47,723 bases of DNA from Streptomyces sp. ISL-12 (GCF_018614415.1 NZ_JAGGOO010000055.1:1-47723), one strand, 5' to 3'. Positions 15,592-23,954 are shown, numbered from the stretch's first letter. A program made the numbers and translations. The notes: generated by a model from the letters alone, not told the origin.

Positions 15592-17121
15592 ATGAACGGC
15601 ACGCCCCGCACCACGCCCGACACCACCATCGACACCGGCACTGACTCCGGCTCCGGCTCCGACTCCGGTACCGGCACCGTGATCGTCGTAGGCGCCGGTC
15701 CCACCGGCCTGCTCCTGGCCGGTGACCTCGCCGCCGCCGGCGTCCCCGTCACCCTCGTCGAGAAGCGCCCCTCTCGGATCAGCAACCTCTCCCGCGCCTT
15801 CGGACTGCACGCCCGCAGCATGGAGCAGCTCGACGCCCGCGACCTCGCCGAACCGCTGGAGGCGATCGGCCGCCGCCTCGAACACCTCCGCTTCTTCGAT
15901 CTCGCCCTCGACTTCGCCGCCCTCCCCTCCCGCTTCAACCACGTCCTGATGGTTCCGCAGTACGAGGTGGAGAAGGTCCTGCGGCGGCGCGCGGTGGAGG
16001 CGGGGGCGGAACTCCGGTACGAGACGGAGGTGACCGGGCTGCGCCAGGACCCGTCGGGGGTCACCGTCGCCGTACGCGGGCCGGACGGGAACCCCGGCGA
16101 ACTGCGCGCCCGGTACGTCGTCGGCGCCGACGGCGTGCGCAGCGCCGTGCGGCACGCGGTCGGGCTGCCCTTCCCCGGCCGCGCGGTGATCCGCTCGGTG
16201 GTCATCGCCGACGTGCGGTTCGCCGAGGAGTACGGCGCGCAGCTCACCGGGGACTTCGTCCCGGGTGCCTTCGTCGTCGTCGCGCCCTTCGGCGACGGCT
16301 ACCACCGGGTCGTCGGCTGGCAGCGCGAGCGCAACGTCCCCGACAGCGAGCCGGTCGACCTGGCCGAGGTCAAGGAGCTGGTGCGCCGGGTGACGGGCCG
16401 GGACTACGGCATGCACGACCCCCGCTGGCTCTCGCGTTTCCACAGCGAGGAGCGCCAGGTGCCGGCCTACCGGGTCGGCCGGGTCTTCCTGGCCGGTGAC
16501 GCGGCGCACGTGCACAGCCCGGCCGGCGGCCAGGGCATGAACACCGGCCTCCAGGACGCGGCCAACCTGAGCTGGAAGCTGGCGGCCGTTCTGCACGGCC
16601 GGGCGCCGGGGACCCTGCTCGACAGCTACCAGTCCGAACGCCACCCCGTCGGCCGGGCGGTCCTGCGCAGCAGCGGCGGCATGATCCGCCTGGCCATGGC
16701 CTCCCGGCCCGGGGCACGGGCGCTGCGGTCGGCGGCGGTCACGGCACTGGACCACGCGGCTCCCGTGCGGCGCCGGGTGGTCGGTCAGATCGCCGGCGTC
16801 GGCTACCGCTACGACGCCCCGCGTGGCGCCCACCGCCTCACCGGCCGCCGAGTCCCCGATGTGGCCCTCGCGGGCGGCGGACGGCTGTACGAGGCACTGC
16901 GCGGCGGACGGTTCGTGCTGATCTCCCCGGACGCGACAGCACCGGACGCGATGCGGGACGGGGACGGCCGTGACGGCCGTGCGGACCGGCTCGCGGTGGA
17001 GCGCTGGGCGAGCGGGCGCCGTACGGCGGTGCTGGTGCGGCCCGACGGGTACGTGGCCTGGGCGGCCGAGGACCCGGACCCGGCGGCGACCGAGGCGGCG
17101 CTCGCCGCGCACGTGGGCTGA
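15592..17121 (+). CDS. FAD-dependent aromatic monooxygenase (PheA/TfdB, Rox-like class)
   Basis: 509 residues from the ATG at 15592, eight bases after AGGAGG. A Ser/Asp/Thr-rich N-terminus of 28 residues precedes the FAD fold: VIVVGAGPTGLLLAGDLAAAGVPVTLVEKR (GxGxxG, residues about 29-58), then VVGADGVRSAVRHAVG (DG motif) and RVFLAGDAAHVHSPAGGQGMNTGLQDAANLSWKL (GD motif). A C-terminal thioredoxin-like domain ends the protein. Class A flavoprotein hydroxylase using NAD(P)H and O2; relatives hydroxylate rifampicin, tetracycline or polyketide phenols. Divergence from a TetR regulator suggests inducible resistance or detoxification. The substrate cannot be told. Confidence 0.92.
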   Translation: MNGTPRTTPDTTIDTGTDSGSGSDSGTGTVIVVGAGPTGLLLAGDLAAAGVPVTLVEKRPSRISNLSRAFGLHARSMEQLDARDLAEPLEAIGRRLEHLRFFDLALDFAALPSRFNHVLMVPQYEVEKVLRRRAVEAGAELRYETEVTGLRQDPSGVTVAVRGPDGNPGELRARYVVGADGVRSAVRHAVGLPFPGRAVIRSVVIADVRFAEEYGAQLTGDFVPGAFVVVAPFGDGYHRVVGWQRERNVPDSEPVDLAEVKELVRRVTGRDYGMHDPRWLSRFHSEERQVPAYRVGRVFLAGDAAHVHSPAGGQGMNTGLQDAANLSWKLAAVLHGRAPGTLLDSYQSERHPVGRAVLRSSGGMIRLAMASRPGARALRSAAVTALDHAAPVRRRVVGQIAGVGYRYDAPRGAHRLTGRRVPDVALAGGGRLYEALRGGRFVLISPDATAPDAMRDGDGRDGRADRLAVERWASGRRTAVLVRPDGYVAWAAEDPDPAATEAALAAHVG

Positions 17122-17135
17122 GCGGGCCCGTGGCG

Positions 17136-17168
17136 GTCGACGCCCCCCGGAGTCCGGGAGGCGCCGAC
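17136..17168. terminator. Bidirectional terminator hairpin
   Basis: 16-base arms (17136-17151 and 17153-17168) pair with two G-U wobbles and almost no loop. It lies between the convergent monooxygenase and decapeptide-repeat genes. Confidence 0.6.
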
Positions 17169-17180
17169 GCTGCTACGGGG

Positions 17181-17537
17181 TCAGCCCACCGCGTTCGCCC
17201 GCTCGGCCGCGGTCAGCTCGGAGACGGGGGTGGCTGCGTCCTGCGCGTGGTCGATGGGGGTGGCGGCGTCCTGTGCGTGGTCGATGGGGGTGGCGGCGTC
17301 CTGTGCTCGGTCGATGGGGGTGGCGGCGTCCTGTGCGCGGTCGATGGGGGTGGCTGCGTCCTGTGCGCGGTCGACCGCGGTGGCGGTCTGCTGCGGGACG
17401 GAGACCGGGGTGGCGGCGTCGGCGTCGTGGCCCGTGGCCGCGGAGGCGATGCCGGCCGTGCCCGCGGCGGCCAGGACGGTTCCGGCGGCCAGGCTGTACA
17501 GGCGGCGGCGGTTCTGCGAGATCTTGCGGTGCTTCAA
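17181..17537 (-). CDS. Secreted decapeptide-repeat protein
   Basis: 118 residues from a TTG at 17537, preceded by GAAGGA at six bases. Basic start (KHRKISQNRRR), hydrophobic core (LYSLAAGTVLAAAGTAGIASA) and a likely signal-peptidase site after IASA, so the product should be exported. The mature part holds five tandem copies of [V/I]-D-[R/H]-A-Q-D-A-A-T-P and ends VSELTAAERANAVG. No Cys, no anchor. The frame is open upstream to 17666, but those codons run through the promoter, so I reject them. Its promoter faces the sigma-factor gene next door. No known family; it could be a structural, signalling or sacrificial surface peptide. Confidence 0.75.
   Translation of the reverse strand: MKHRKISQNRRRLYSLAAGTVLAAAGTAGIASAATGHDADAATPVSVPQQTATAVDRAQDAATPIDRAQDAATPIDRAQDAATPIDHAQDAATPIDHAQDAATPVSELTAAERANAVG
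17226..17375. repeat. 30-bp minisatellite, five units
   Basis: Exact 30-bp period with units starting at 17226, 17256, 17286, 17316 and 17346 (each opening GGGGGTGGC). Few base differences between units. In frame in the secreted protein on the minus strand, giving ten residues per unit. Confidence 0.95.
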
Positions 17538-17600
17538 CGTTCGTCCTTCGTCTCGGTCGTGGCCCGCCGCCCGGGGACGGGAGCCTTTGCGTGAGAGGAG

Positions 17601-17627
17601 TACGGGGGTGACCGCGGCCGGGGTTGC
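17601..17627 (-). promoter_or_regulatory. ECF-type promoter of the decapeptide-repeat gene
   Basis: On the minus strand GCAACC (17627-17622) is followed after 17 bases by CGTA (17604-17601). Transcription would start near 17594, giving a leader of about 57 bases. The form is the same as that of the promoter facing the other way at 17663-17689. Confidence 0.65.
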
Positions 17628-17662
17628 ACGGAGTCGCGGAAGAAATCTTTCCGCCGCGCGAT

Positions 17663-17689
17663 GCAACCCTCCGGGACCCGGTTCCCGTA
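17663..17689 (+). promoter_or_regulatory. ECF-type promoter of the SigE-family operon
   Basis: GCAACC (17663-17668), 17 bases, CGTA (17686-17689). Extracytoplasmic-function sigma promoters typically have an AAC-containing -35 and a CGT-containing -10. The start would be near 17696, 37 bases before the sigma GTG. An imperfect palindrome (GCGGAA...TTCCGC, 17636-17654) sits exactly midway between the two -35 boxes. Confidence 0.65.
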
Positions 17690-17732
17690 TGCCTTACAGG
17701 CGGGTCGGTGCGGGAGCGGAAGGTCGGCAAGA

Positions 17733-18248
17733 GTGAGGGAAGCGGTCCGGGAGCGGGAGTTCCGGGAATTCGCCGAGGCGCGGCAGGCACAGCTGCGCCG
17801 CAGCGCCTACCTGCTGTGCGGCGACTGGCACCAGGCGCAGGACCTGACGCAGACCGCCCTGATGAAGCTGTACGCGGCGTGGAGCCGGGTCCGCCGGGAC
17901 GGCAACGTGGACGCCTACGCCCGTACCATCCTCACCCGCACCTTCATCGACCAGCAGCGCAAGGGAGGCTGGCGCGAGGAGCCGGTGAGCGAGCCGCCCG
18001 ATCTGACCTCTACCGTTTCGGCCACACCGGAGTTGCGCCTGATGATGCGAGAGGCCCTGATGGAGCTGTCACCCCGTTACCGAGCCGTGCTGGTCCTGCG
18101 GTTCTGGGAGGACTGGACCGTCGAGCAGACCGCCCAGGCGCTCCGGGTGAGCCCCGGGACGGTGAAGAGCCAGAGCGCCCGCGGGCTCACCCGGCTGCGG
18201 GCGATCGTCGAGAAGCTCACCGGCGAGCGTGAACGGACGGCCAGGTGA
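17733..18248 (+). CDS. SigE-family ECF RNA polymerase sigma factor
   Basis: 171 residues from the GTG at 17733, with GGAAGG eight bases upstream. Region 2 at about residues 18-75 (RRSAYLLCGDWHQAQDLTQTALMKLYAAW, then NVDAYARTILTRTFIDQQRK) and region 4 at about 115-165 (LMELSPRYRAVLVLRFWEDWTVEQTAQALRVSPGTVKSQSARGLTRLR). This is the streptomycete SigE-family type, about 170 residues without extra domains. The next gene overlaps its stop (GTGA) and encodes a membrane protein, the usual place for a cognate anti-sigma factor. The promoter is ECF-like, so autoregulation is likely. Confidence 0.93.
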   Translation: MREAVREREFREFAEARQAQLRRSAYLLCGDWHQAQDLTQTALMKLYAAWSRVRRDGNVDAYARTILTRTFIDQQRKGGWREEPVSEPPDLTSTVSATPELRLMMREALMELSPRYRAVLVLRFWEDWTVEQTAQALRVSPGTVKSQSARGLTRLRAIVEKLTGERERTAR

Positions 18249-18742
18249 ACCCGGGCATGGGCGGACGCGTGGACCGTCACGACGACGAGGCCCTGCACGC
18301 CGCCTTCCGGGAGCTGCTCGGCGCCGGCCCGGAGCCCGCGCTGCCCAGCGTCGTCGACGCGGCCGTCGCCGGCGGGCGCCGCATCCGGCGCAGGCGCCGC
18401 ACGGTGCTCGCCGCAGCGGGTGCCGTCGCGGCGTTGGTCTGCACGGTCACGGCAGCCGCCGTCACACTGTCCGGCGCGGACCCCGGCCCCGCCCCGCCGC
18501 TCGCCCCGGCCCGCCCCACTCATCCGGCCCCGTCCGTTTCCACGGAGGTCCCGCCGGCGCTCCCGACGGCAGCCGAGACGGCGGGCCCCGACCCGTCCGC
18601 GGCGGACGCGGCGGACCCGATGAACCCCGCGGACCCGACGAACCCCGCGGACGCGGCGGACGCGGCGACCCCGAAGGACGCCGCCGACCCCGTCAGCACG
18701 TCGGCGGAACACTCGCAGGCGGAACACCCGTCGGCCCCGTGA
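18245..18742 (+). CDS. Membrane protein, probable partner of the SigE-family sigma factor
   Basis: 165 residues, GTG start overlapping the sigma stop. An N-terminal cytoplasmic part of about 45 residues (DRHDDEALHAAFRELLGAGPEPALPSVVDAAVAGGRR) is followed by Arg-rich residues, one membrane helix at about 51-76 and an outer tail of about 85 residues made of Pro/Ala/Thr/Asp repeats (AADPMNPADPTNPADAADAATPKD). By position it is the candidate anti-sigma factor, but no zinc-binding HxxxCxxC motif is present. The tail contains DAATP, also the core of the decapeptide repeats encoded divergently; this may be chance in a low-complexity tail. Confidence 0.8.
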   Translation: MNPGMGGRVDRHDDEALHAAFRELLGAGPEPALPSVVDAAVAGGRRIRRRRRTVLAAAGAVAALVCTVTAAAVTLSGADPGPAPPLAPARPTHPAPSVSTEVPPALPTAAETAGPDPSAADAADPMNPADPTNPADAADAATPKDAADPVSTSAEHSQAEHPSAP

Positions 18743-18762
18743 CACCCGTGACCCCCGTGACG

Positions 18763-18813
18763 CGCTGAAGGGCGCCCAGGGAAACTCCCCCGAGCGCCCC
18801 GAGCGCCTCAGCG
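18763..18813. terminator. Probable bidirectional terminator
   Basis: CGCTGA-AG-GGCGC (18763 onward) pairs with GCGCC-TCAGCG (18803-18813) around a GC-rich interior, between the sigma operon and convergent pepN. Confidence 0.45.
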
Positions 18814-18853
18814 TGCCGTAAGCCCGCCCCGCGCCCCGCGCCCGCGCCCCGCG

Positions 18854-21451
18854 TCAGCCCGCCGCCGCGTCCGCCGCCTGCGCCCGCAGCGCCCGCTCGA
18901 CGCCCGAGCGGGACTCCGAGACCAGCCGCCGCAGGGCCGCGTTCGGCCGGGCGGACGCCAGCCACGCGTCGGTCTTGCGCAGCGTCTCGTCCGTCACCTG
19001 CACCGCCGGGTACAGGCCGACGGCGATCTGCTGGGCCATCTCGTGCGAACGGGACTCCCAGACACCCTCCAGCACCTCGAAGTACCGGTCCGCGTACGGC
19101 GCCAGCAGCTCCCGCTGGTCGGTCTGGACGAAGCCGGAGATCACCGCCTCCTGCACGGCGTTGGGCAGCTTGTCGGAGTCGATCACCGACGCCCACGCCT
19201 CCGCCTTGGCCTGCTCGGTCGGCCGGGCCGCCCGAGCCGTGGCGGCGTGCCGCTCACCGGCGGCGGTGCGGTCCCGCTCGTACTCGCCGGCGATCTCCGT
19301 CTCGTCGAACCGGCCGACCGCCGCGAGCCGCTGCACGAACGCCCAGCGCAGCTCGGTGTCGACGGCCAGCCCCTCCACGGACCCCGTCCCGTCGAGCAGC
19401 GCCTCCAGCAGGTCGAGCTGCTCCGGCGTGCGGGCCGTCGCCGCGAACGCCCGCGCCCACGCCAGCTGGTGGTCGCTGCCCGGCGTGGCCGCGCGCAGGT
19501 GCGCCAGCGTCGCCTCGGTCCAGCGGGTGAGCAGCGTCTCGCGGGCCGCCGGGTCGGAGTACTGGTCGACGGCCAGCTTGACCTGCCGCTGCAGGGACTG
19601 CACGACGCCGATGTCGGACTCCTTGCCGATGCCGGAGAGCACCAGGGAGAGGTAGTCGCGGGTGGCGAGTTCGGCGTCCCGGGTCATGTCCCAGGCCGAC
19701 GCCCAGCACAGGGCGCGCGGCAGGGACTCGGCGAAGTCGCCGAGGTGCTCGGTGACGAACGCCAGCGACTGCTCGTCCAGGCGGACCTTGGCGTAGGACA
19801 GGTCGTCGTCGTTGAGCAGGACCACCGCCGGGCGGCGGGTGCCGACCAGCTGCGGCACGTCGGTCAGCTCGCCGTCCACGTCCAGCTCGACGCGCTCACC
19901 GCGCACCAGCTTGCCGCTGGGGTCGAGGTCGTAGCAGCCGACGGCGATGCGGTGCGGGCGCAGGGTGCCACGCGGCGGAGCCGCATCATCGGATGCGGCG
20001 CCCTTGGCACCGGCCGGCAGCGCCGGGGCCTCCTGCCGGATGGCGAACGAGGTGATGTTCCCCTCGGCGTCCGTGTCGATCACCGGGCGCAGCACGTTGA
20101 TGCCGGCCGTCTCCAGCCACGCCTTCGACCAGGACCTCAGGTCCCGCCCGGAGGTCTCCTCCAGCGCGCCCAGCAGGTCGGACAGGCGCGTGTTGCCGAA
20201 CGCGTGCCGCTTGAAGTACGCCTGCACGCCCTGGAAGAACGCGTCCTCACCGACGTACGCCACGAGCTGCTTGAGCACGGAGGCACCCTTGGCGTACGTG
20301 ATGCCGTCGAAGTTGACGAGCACGTCGTCGAGGTCGGTGATGTCTGCCATGATCGGGTGCGTGGACGGCAGCTGGTCCTGCCGGTACGCCCAGGTCTTCA
20401 TGGAGTTGGCGAACGTCGTCCACGAGTGCGGCCAGCGCGAGCCGGGCGCCGCCGCCTGGCAGGCGATGGACGTGTACGTGGCGAACGACTCGTTCAGCCA
20501 CAGGTCGTTCCACCACTCCATGGTGACCAGGTCGCCGAACCACATGTGGGCCAGCTCGTGCAGGATGGTCTCGGCCCGCGTCTCGTACGCCGCGTCGGTC
20601 ACCTTCGACCGGAAGACGTACTGGTCGCGGATGGTGACCGCGCCCGCGTTCTCCATCGCGCCCGCGTTGAACTCCGGCACGAAGAGCTGGTCGTACTTCT
20701 CGAACGGGTACGCGTAGTCGAACTTCTCCTGGAACCACTCGAAGCCCTGCCGCGTCACCTCGAAGATCGCGTCCGAGTCGAGGTGCTCGGCCAGCGACGG
20801 ACGGCAGTAGATGCCCAGCGGCACGCTCTGCCCGTCCTTCTCGTACACGCTGTGCACCGAGTGGTACGGGCCGGCGATCAGGGCCGTGATGTACGACGAG
20901 ATGCGCGGCGTCGGCGCGAAGACCCAGACGTTGTCCTGGGGTTCGGGCGTGGGGGAGTTGGAGACGACGGTCCAGCCCTCGGGCGCCCGCACGGTGAACT
21001 GGAAGGTCGCCTTCAGGTCCGGCTGCTCGAAGCTGGCGAAGACCCGGCGGGCGTCCGGCACCTCGAACTGGGTGTAGAGGTACGCCTGCTCGTCGACCGG
21101 GTCGACGAACCGGTGCAGGCCCTCACCGGTGTTGGTGTACGCGCAGTCGGCCACGACCCGCAGGATGTTGCGGCCCTCCAGCAGACCGGGCAGCGCGATC
21201 CGGGAGTCCGCGAAGACGCTGGACACGTCGAGCTGGTCGCCGTTGAGGACGACCTCGTGGACGGCCGGGGCCACCAGGTCGATGAAGGACGCGGCCCCGT
21301 TCTCGGCCACATCGAACCGCACCGTCGTGACAGACCGGTACGTTCCGCCCTCCTGCGCGCCGGAGAGGTCGAGATCGATCTCGTACGCGTCCACGGAGAG
21401 CAGCTTCGCCCGCTGCTGCGCCTCTTCGCGGGTCAGGTTTGTGCCAGGCAC
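18854..21451 (-). CDS. pepN: Aminopeptidase N (M1 family zinc metallopeptidase)
   Basis: 865 residues. M1 hallmarks: FNAGAMENAGAVT (exopeptidase GAMEN motif) and HELAHMWFGDL with zinc ligands His298, His302 and Glu321 (LNESF), catalytic Glu299, and the following YAKGASVLKQL region. The C-terminal half is the helical ERAP1-like domain. Cytoplasmic; removes N-terminal residues from peptides. GTG start at 21451 with GAGGAG upstream; the N-terminus PGTNLTREEAQQRAKLLSVDAYE matches the second copy at 41027-43606. Divergent from the DUF1203 gene. Monocistronic. Confidence 0.96.
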   Translation of the reverse strand: MPGTNLTREEAQQRAKLLSVDAYEIDLDLSGAQEGGTYRSVTTVRFDVAENGAASFIDLVAPAVHEVVLNGDQLDVSSVFADSRIALPGLLEGRNILRVVADCAYTNTGEGLHRFVDPVDEQAYLYTQFEVPDARRVFASFEQPDLKATFQFTVRAPEGWTVVSNSPTPEPQDNVWVFAPTPRISSYITALIAGPYHSVHSVYEKDGQSVPLGIYCRPSLAEHLDSDAIFEVTRQGFEWFQEKFDYAYPFEKYDQLFVPEFNAGAMENAGAVTIRDQYVFRSKVTDAAYETRAETILHELAHMWFGDLVTMEWWNDLWLNESFATYTSIACQAAAPGSRWPHSWTTFANSMKTWAYRQDQLPSTHPIMADITDLDDVLVNFDGITYAKGASVLKQLVAYVGEDAFFQGVQAYFKRHAFGNTRLSDLLGALEETSGRDLRSWSKAWLETAGINVLRPVIDTDAEGNITSFAIRQEAPALPAGAKGAASDDAAPPRGTLRPHRIAVGCYDLDPSGKLVRGERVELDVDGELTDVPQLVGTRRPAVVLLNDDDLSYAKVRLDEQSLAFVTEHLGDFAESLPRALCWASAWDMTRDAELATRDYLSLVLSGIGKESDIGVVQSLQRQVKLAVDQYSDPAARETLLTRWTEATLAHLRAATPGSDHQLAWARAFAATARTPEQLDLLEALLDGTGSVEGLAVDTELRWAFVQRLAAVGRFDETEIAGEYERDRTAAGERHAATARAARPTEQAKAEAWASVIDSDKLPNAVQEAVISGFVQTDQRELLAPYADRYFEVLEGVWESRSHEMAQQIAVGLYPAVQVTDETLRKTDAWLASARPNAALRRLVSESRSGVERALRAQAADAAAG

Positions 21452-21562
21452 GCGGTCATCTCCTCGTATGTGTCGTTTCCGTCATCCTTCCACGCGCGCC
21501 GGGCCGAACGCGATGTCCGTATCCCGCCGGTACGCGGCGCCCTCGCGCCGCAGCCTGGGGGC

Positions 21563-22072
21563 ATGACGACGTACACCGCACACCCGATCCCGGCGGACAC
21601 CCTGAAGGAGCTGCGGATCACCGACGACGCGGGACGCGCGGCGGTCCCGTTCACCGACGAGGAGGGCGGCGCGCCCCTGCGCTGCTGTCTGCACCGCAGC
21701 GCCCCCGGCGACCGGCTCGCGCTGGTGTCGTACGCGCCGCTGCGCCGCTGGGCGGCGGCCACGGGCGCCGCCCCGGGGGCCTACGACGAGCAGGGCCCCG
21801 TCTTCGTCCACGCCGAGGAGTGCCCGGGACCGGACCTCGGTGGCGGCCTGCCGTTCACCGACAGCCACCGGGTGCTGCGCCGCTACTCGGCCCAGGGACA
21901 CATCCTGGGCGGGCGGCTGGTGGAACAGGACTTCGAAGGGGCCCTCAGGGAAGCGTTCGACGACCCGGCCGTGGCGTTCGTCCACGTCCGGGCCGTCGAG
22001 TACGGCTGTTTCTACTACGGGGTCGAGCGGCCTCAGCCCTTCAGCTCGGCCGCCACCAGCTCCGCGATCTGA
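21563..22072 (+). CDS. DUF1203 family protein
   Basis: 169 residues from the ATG at 21563; the frame is open far upstream only because it lies opposite pepN. The sequence has the DUF1203 pattern: a short N-terminal strand region, PLRCCLHRSAPGDRLALVSYAPL, GPVFVHAEEC, and a C-terminal VEYGCFYYGVERP. Cytoplasmic, function unknown. Its last 40 bases overlap the 3' end of asd on the opposite strand, so the two convergent messages are complementary there. A weak GGGGG precedes the ATG. Confidence 0.85.
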   Translation: MTTYTAHPIPADTLKELRITDDAGRAAVPFTDEEGGAPLRCCLHRSAPGDRLALVSYAPLRRWAAATGAAPGAYDEQGPVFVHAEECPGPDLGGGLPFTDSHRVLRRYSAQGHILGGRLVEQDFEGALREAFDDPAVAFVHVRAVEYGCFYYGVERPQPFSSAATSSAI

Positions 22073-23049
22073 ACGGCGTTCAGCGCGGCGCCCTTGCGCA
22101 GGTTGTCGTTGGAGACGAACAGGGCGAGGCCGTGCTCGACGGTCTCGTCCGCCCGGATGCGGCCGACGTAGGACGGGTCCTGCCCGGCGGCCTGGAGCGG
22201 GGTCGGGACCTCCGCGAGGGCCACGCCGGGGGCGCCGCCGAGCAGCTCCTTGGCGCGCTCCACGCTGATCGGGCGGGCGAACCGGGCGTTGATCTGGAGG
22301 GAGTGGCCGGTGAAGACCGGGACCCGGACGCAGGTGCCGGAGACCTTCAGCTCCGGGATCTCCAGGATCTTGCGGGACTCGTGGCGGAGCTTCTGCTCCT
22401 CGTCGGTCTCGAACCGGCCGTCGTCGACGATCGACCCGGCCAGCGGCAGCACGTTGTACGCGATCGGCGCGACGTACTTCTCCGGCTCGGGGAACTCGGC
22501 CGCGCCGCCGTCGTGGGTGAGCTTCGGCGCGTCCTCGCCGACCTTCTTGACCTGCTCGAACAGCTCGTCCACACCGGCCAGACCGGAACCGGACACCGCC
22601 TGGTACGTGGCGACGACCAGCGCTTCGAGGCCCGCCTCGGCGTGCAGCGGACGCAGCACCGGCATCGCGGCCATCGTGGTGCAGTTCGGGTTGGCGATGA
22701 TGCCCTTGGGACGGGAGGCGATCGCGTGCGGGTTGACCTCGGAGACCACCAGCGGCACGTCCGGGTCGCGGCGCCACGCCGAGGAGTTGTCGATCACGAC
22801 CGGGCCCTGCGCGGCGACCTTCTCGGCCAGCGCCTTGGAGGTGGCGCCGCCCGCCGAGAACAGCACGATGTCCAGGCCGGAGTAGTCGGCGGTGGCCGCG
22901 TCCTCCACCGTCACCCCGTCCAGCTCCTTGCCCGCGCTGCGGGCGGAGGCGAACAGACGCAGCTCGGTGACCGGAAAGTTCCGCTCGCCGAGGATCCTGC
23001 GCATGACCGTGCCGACCTGTCCGGTGGCTCCGACGATTCCGACCCTCAC
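22033..23049 (-). CDS. asd: Aspartate-semialdehyde dehydrogenase
   Basis: 338 residues from the GTG at 23049 (AGGGAG five bases upstream), the standard length for this enzyme; upstream codons to 23106 are not needed. NADP-binding VGIVGATGQVGTVMRRIL at the N-terminus, catalytic Cys in ANPNCTTMA, substrate-binding AVSGSGLAGVDEL, and KVSGTCVRVPVFTGHSLQINA with the catalytic His. It reduces aspartyl phosphate to aspartate semialdehyde, the branch point to lysine/diaminopimelate, threonine and methionine. No aspartokinase gene is adjacent, so this may be a second asd copy of the genome. Confidence 0.95.
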   Translation of the reverse strand: MRVGIVGATGQVGTVMRRILGERNFPVTELRLFASARSAGKELDGVTVEDAATADYSGLDIVLFSAGGATSKALAEKVAAQGPVVIDNSSAWRRDPDVPLVVSEVNPHAIASRPKGIIANPNCTTMAAMPVLRPLHAEAGLEALVVATYQAVSGSGLAGVDELFEQVKKVGEDAPKLTHDGGAAEFPEPEKYVAPIAYNVLPLAGSIVDDGRFETDEEQKLRHESRKILEIPELKVSGTCVRVPVFTGHSLQINARFARPISVERAKELLGGAPGVALAEVPTPLQAAGQDPSYVGRIRADETVEHGLALFVSNDNLRKGAALNAVQIAELVAAELKG

Positions 23050-23414
23050 GGCGACTCCCTTGCGTGACCTGCGTGCGCCCGGCCTGTGTGGCCGGGACTT
23101 TTCCATCGTGCGAACTTTTCCATCATGCGGTCATCCCCGGCCCACCTGTCCACCGCATTCCCCGGTGACCTGGCCGAACGGGCCCCGGCGGCCCGGGGCG
23201 CGACCGTCGTCCCTGCGGCCACACCCCTGCCGAGCTGCAGGAATTAACCCGCCGAGGCCACGGCGCCGCAAGCTGTGCTGCCTCGCCCCTGCCCCTTTCG
23301 TCCCGGCCCACACCGGGTGTGACGTACGCCTCGGTGCGGGTCGGCGGCCACGGAGCGAACGTTTCCGCCCGCCGCGGCGTCGTAGGGGAAACGCGGCGAG
23401 GGGAGGGGTGGCCG
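23050..23414. other. 365-bp divergent intergenic region between asd and a sigma-factor gene
   Basis: Near asd: a short inverted repeat (CGGCC-N5-GGCCG, about 23080-23096) and a direct repeat acttttccatcRtgcg at about 23098-23129. In the middle (23130-23330) I see nothing that reads as a gene. Near the sigma gene lies an ECF-like promoter (separate entry). Confidence 0.5.
23357..23384 (+). promoter_or_regulatory. ECF-like promoter of the second sigma operon
   Basis: GAAC (23357-23360), 18 bases, then GTC at 23379-23381 (CGTCGTA, 23378-23384). The block is framed by GTTTCC (23361) and GGAAAC (23387-23392), an inverted repeat. Sigma-E-type promoters of Streptomyces have GGAAC-N18-GTC, which this approximates. 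Confidence 0.45.
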
Positions 23415-23954
23415 GTGCTGCGCAGAAAGGTCCGCAGAGGGGCGGGGGAGGCGGGGGAGGCCGTCGGCGACGATCCGCTGGACGCGGCCCAGGAGCGCCG
23501 GGTGCGGGCGGTGCTCGCGCTCGGCGGGGTACCGCAGGCGGACCTGTCGGACGGGGTGCAGCAGGTCCGCCTGCGGCTGCTGGAGCGCGCCGCCAGCGGC
23601 CGTGAGGCGCCCCGGGACGTCTCGGCGTGGGCGGCGGTGGTCGCCTCCAACCTCGCCATGGACTGGCACCGGGCCAAACGCCGCCAGGAGCGGATCGGCG
23701 AGCGCCTCGCCGCGCTGCGCCAGAGCGACCACCCCTCCGGCGAGGACACCAGCCTGCTCTCCCTCGCCGTCGCCCGGGGCCTGGACGCGCTGCCCGACGC
23801 CCAGCGCCAGGTCGTCGTCCTGCGCTTCTACGCCGATCTGCCGGTGCGCGGCATCGCCGAGGAGCTGGGCGTTCCCGAGGGCACGGTCAAGAGCAGGCTG
23901 CACACGGCGGTACGGGCCCTGCGGGCCCGGCTGCACGAGGACGAGGTGGTGTGA
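23415..23954 (+). CDS. ECF-type RNA polymerase sigma factor
   Basis: 179 residues from the GTG at 23415, six bases after GGGGAGGGG. Region 2 (LSDGVQQVRLRLLERAASG...DVSAWAAVVASNLAMDWHRAKRR, about residues 35-90) is short and diverged; region 4 (GLDALPDAQRQVVVLRFYADLPVRGIAEELGVPEGTVKSRLHTAVRALRARL, about 120-172) is typical. Its stop is one base before the GTG of a membrane protein, presumably its regulator, and a large secreted protease gene lies convergently downstream. Confidence 0.92.
   Translation: MLRRKVRRGAGEAGEAVGDDPLDAAQERRVRAVLALGGVPQADLSDGVQQVRLRLLERAASGREAPRDVSAWAAVVASNLAMDWHRAKRRQERIGERLAALRQSDHPSGEDTSLLSLAVARGLDALPDAQRQVVVLRFYADLPVRGIAEELGVPEGTVKSRLHTAVRALRARLHEDEVV

Noticed and set aside
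14848..17112. 754-codon minus-strand frame covering tetR and the reverse of the monooxygenase gene
   Set aside because: Only the last 202 codons code for a TetR protein; the rest is a shadow of the plus-strand monooxygenase, typical of high-GC DNA.
17226..17375. 30-bp repeats as a CRISPR array
   Set aside because: Units abut without spacers and encode decapeptides after a signal peptide; no cas genes.
17538..17666. Longer N-terminus for the decapeptide-repeat protein (start at 17666)
   Set aside because: It would translate through the promoter region and bury the signal peptide.
19043..22072. 1009-codon plus-strand frame opposite pepN
   Set aside because: Shadow of pepN with Arg/Gly/Val-rich noise; only its 3' part from 21563 is a real gene (DUF1203).
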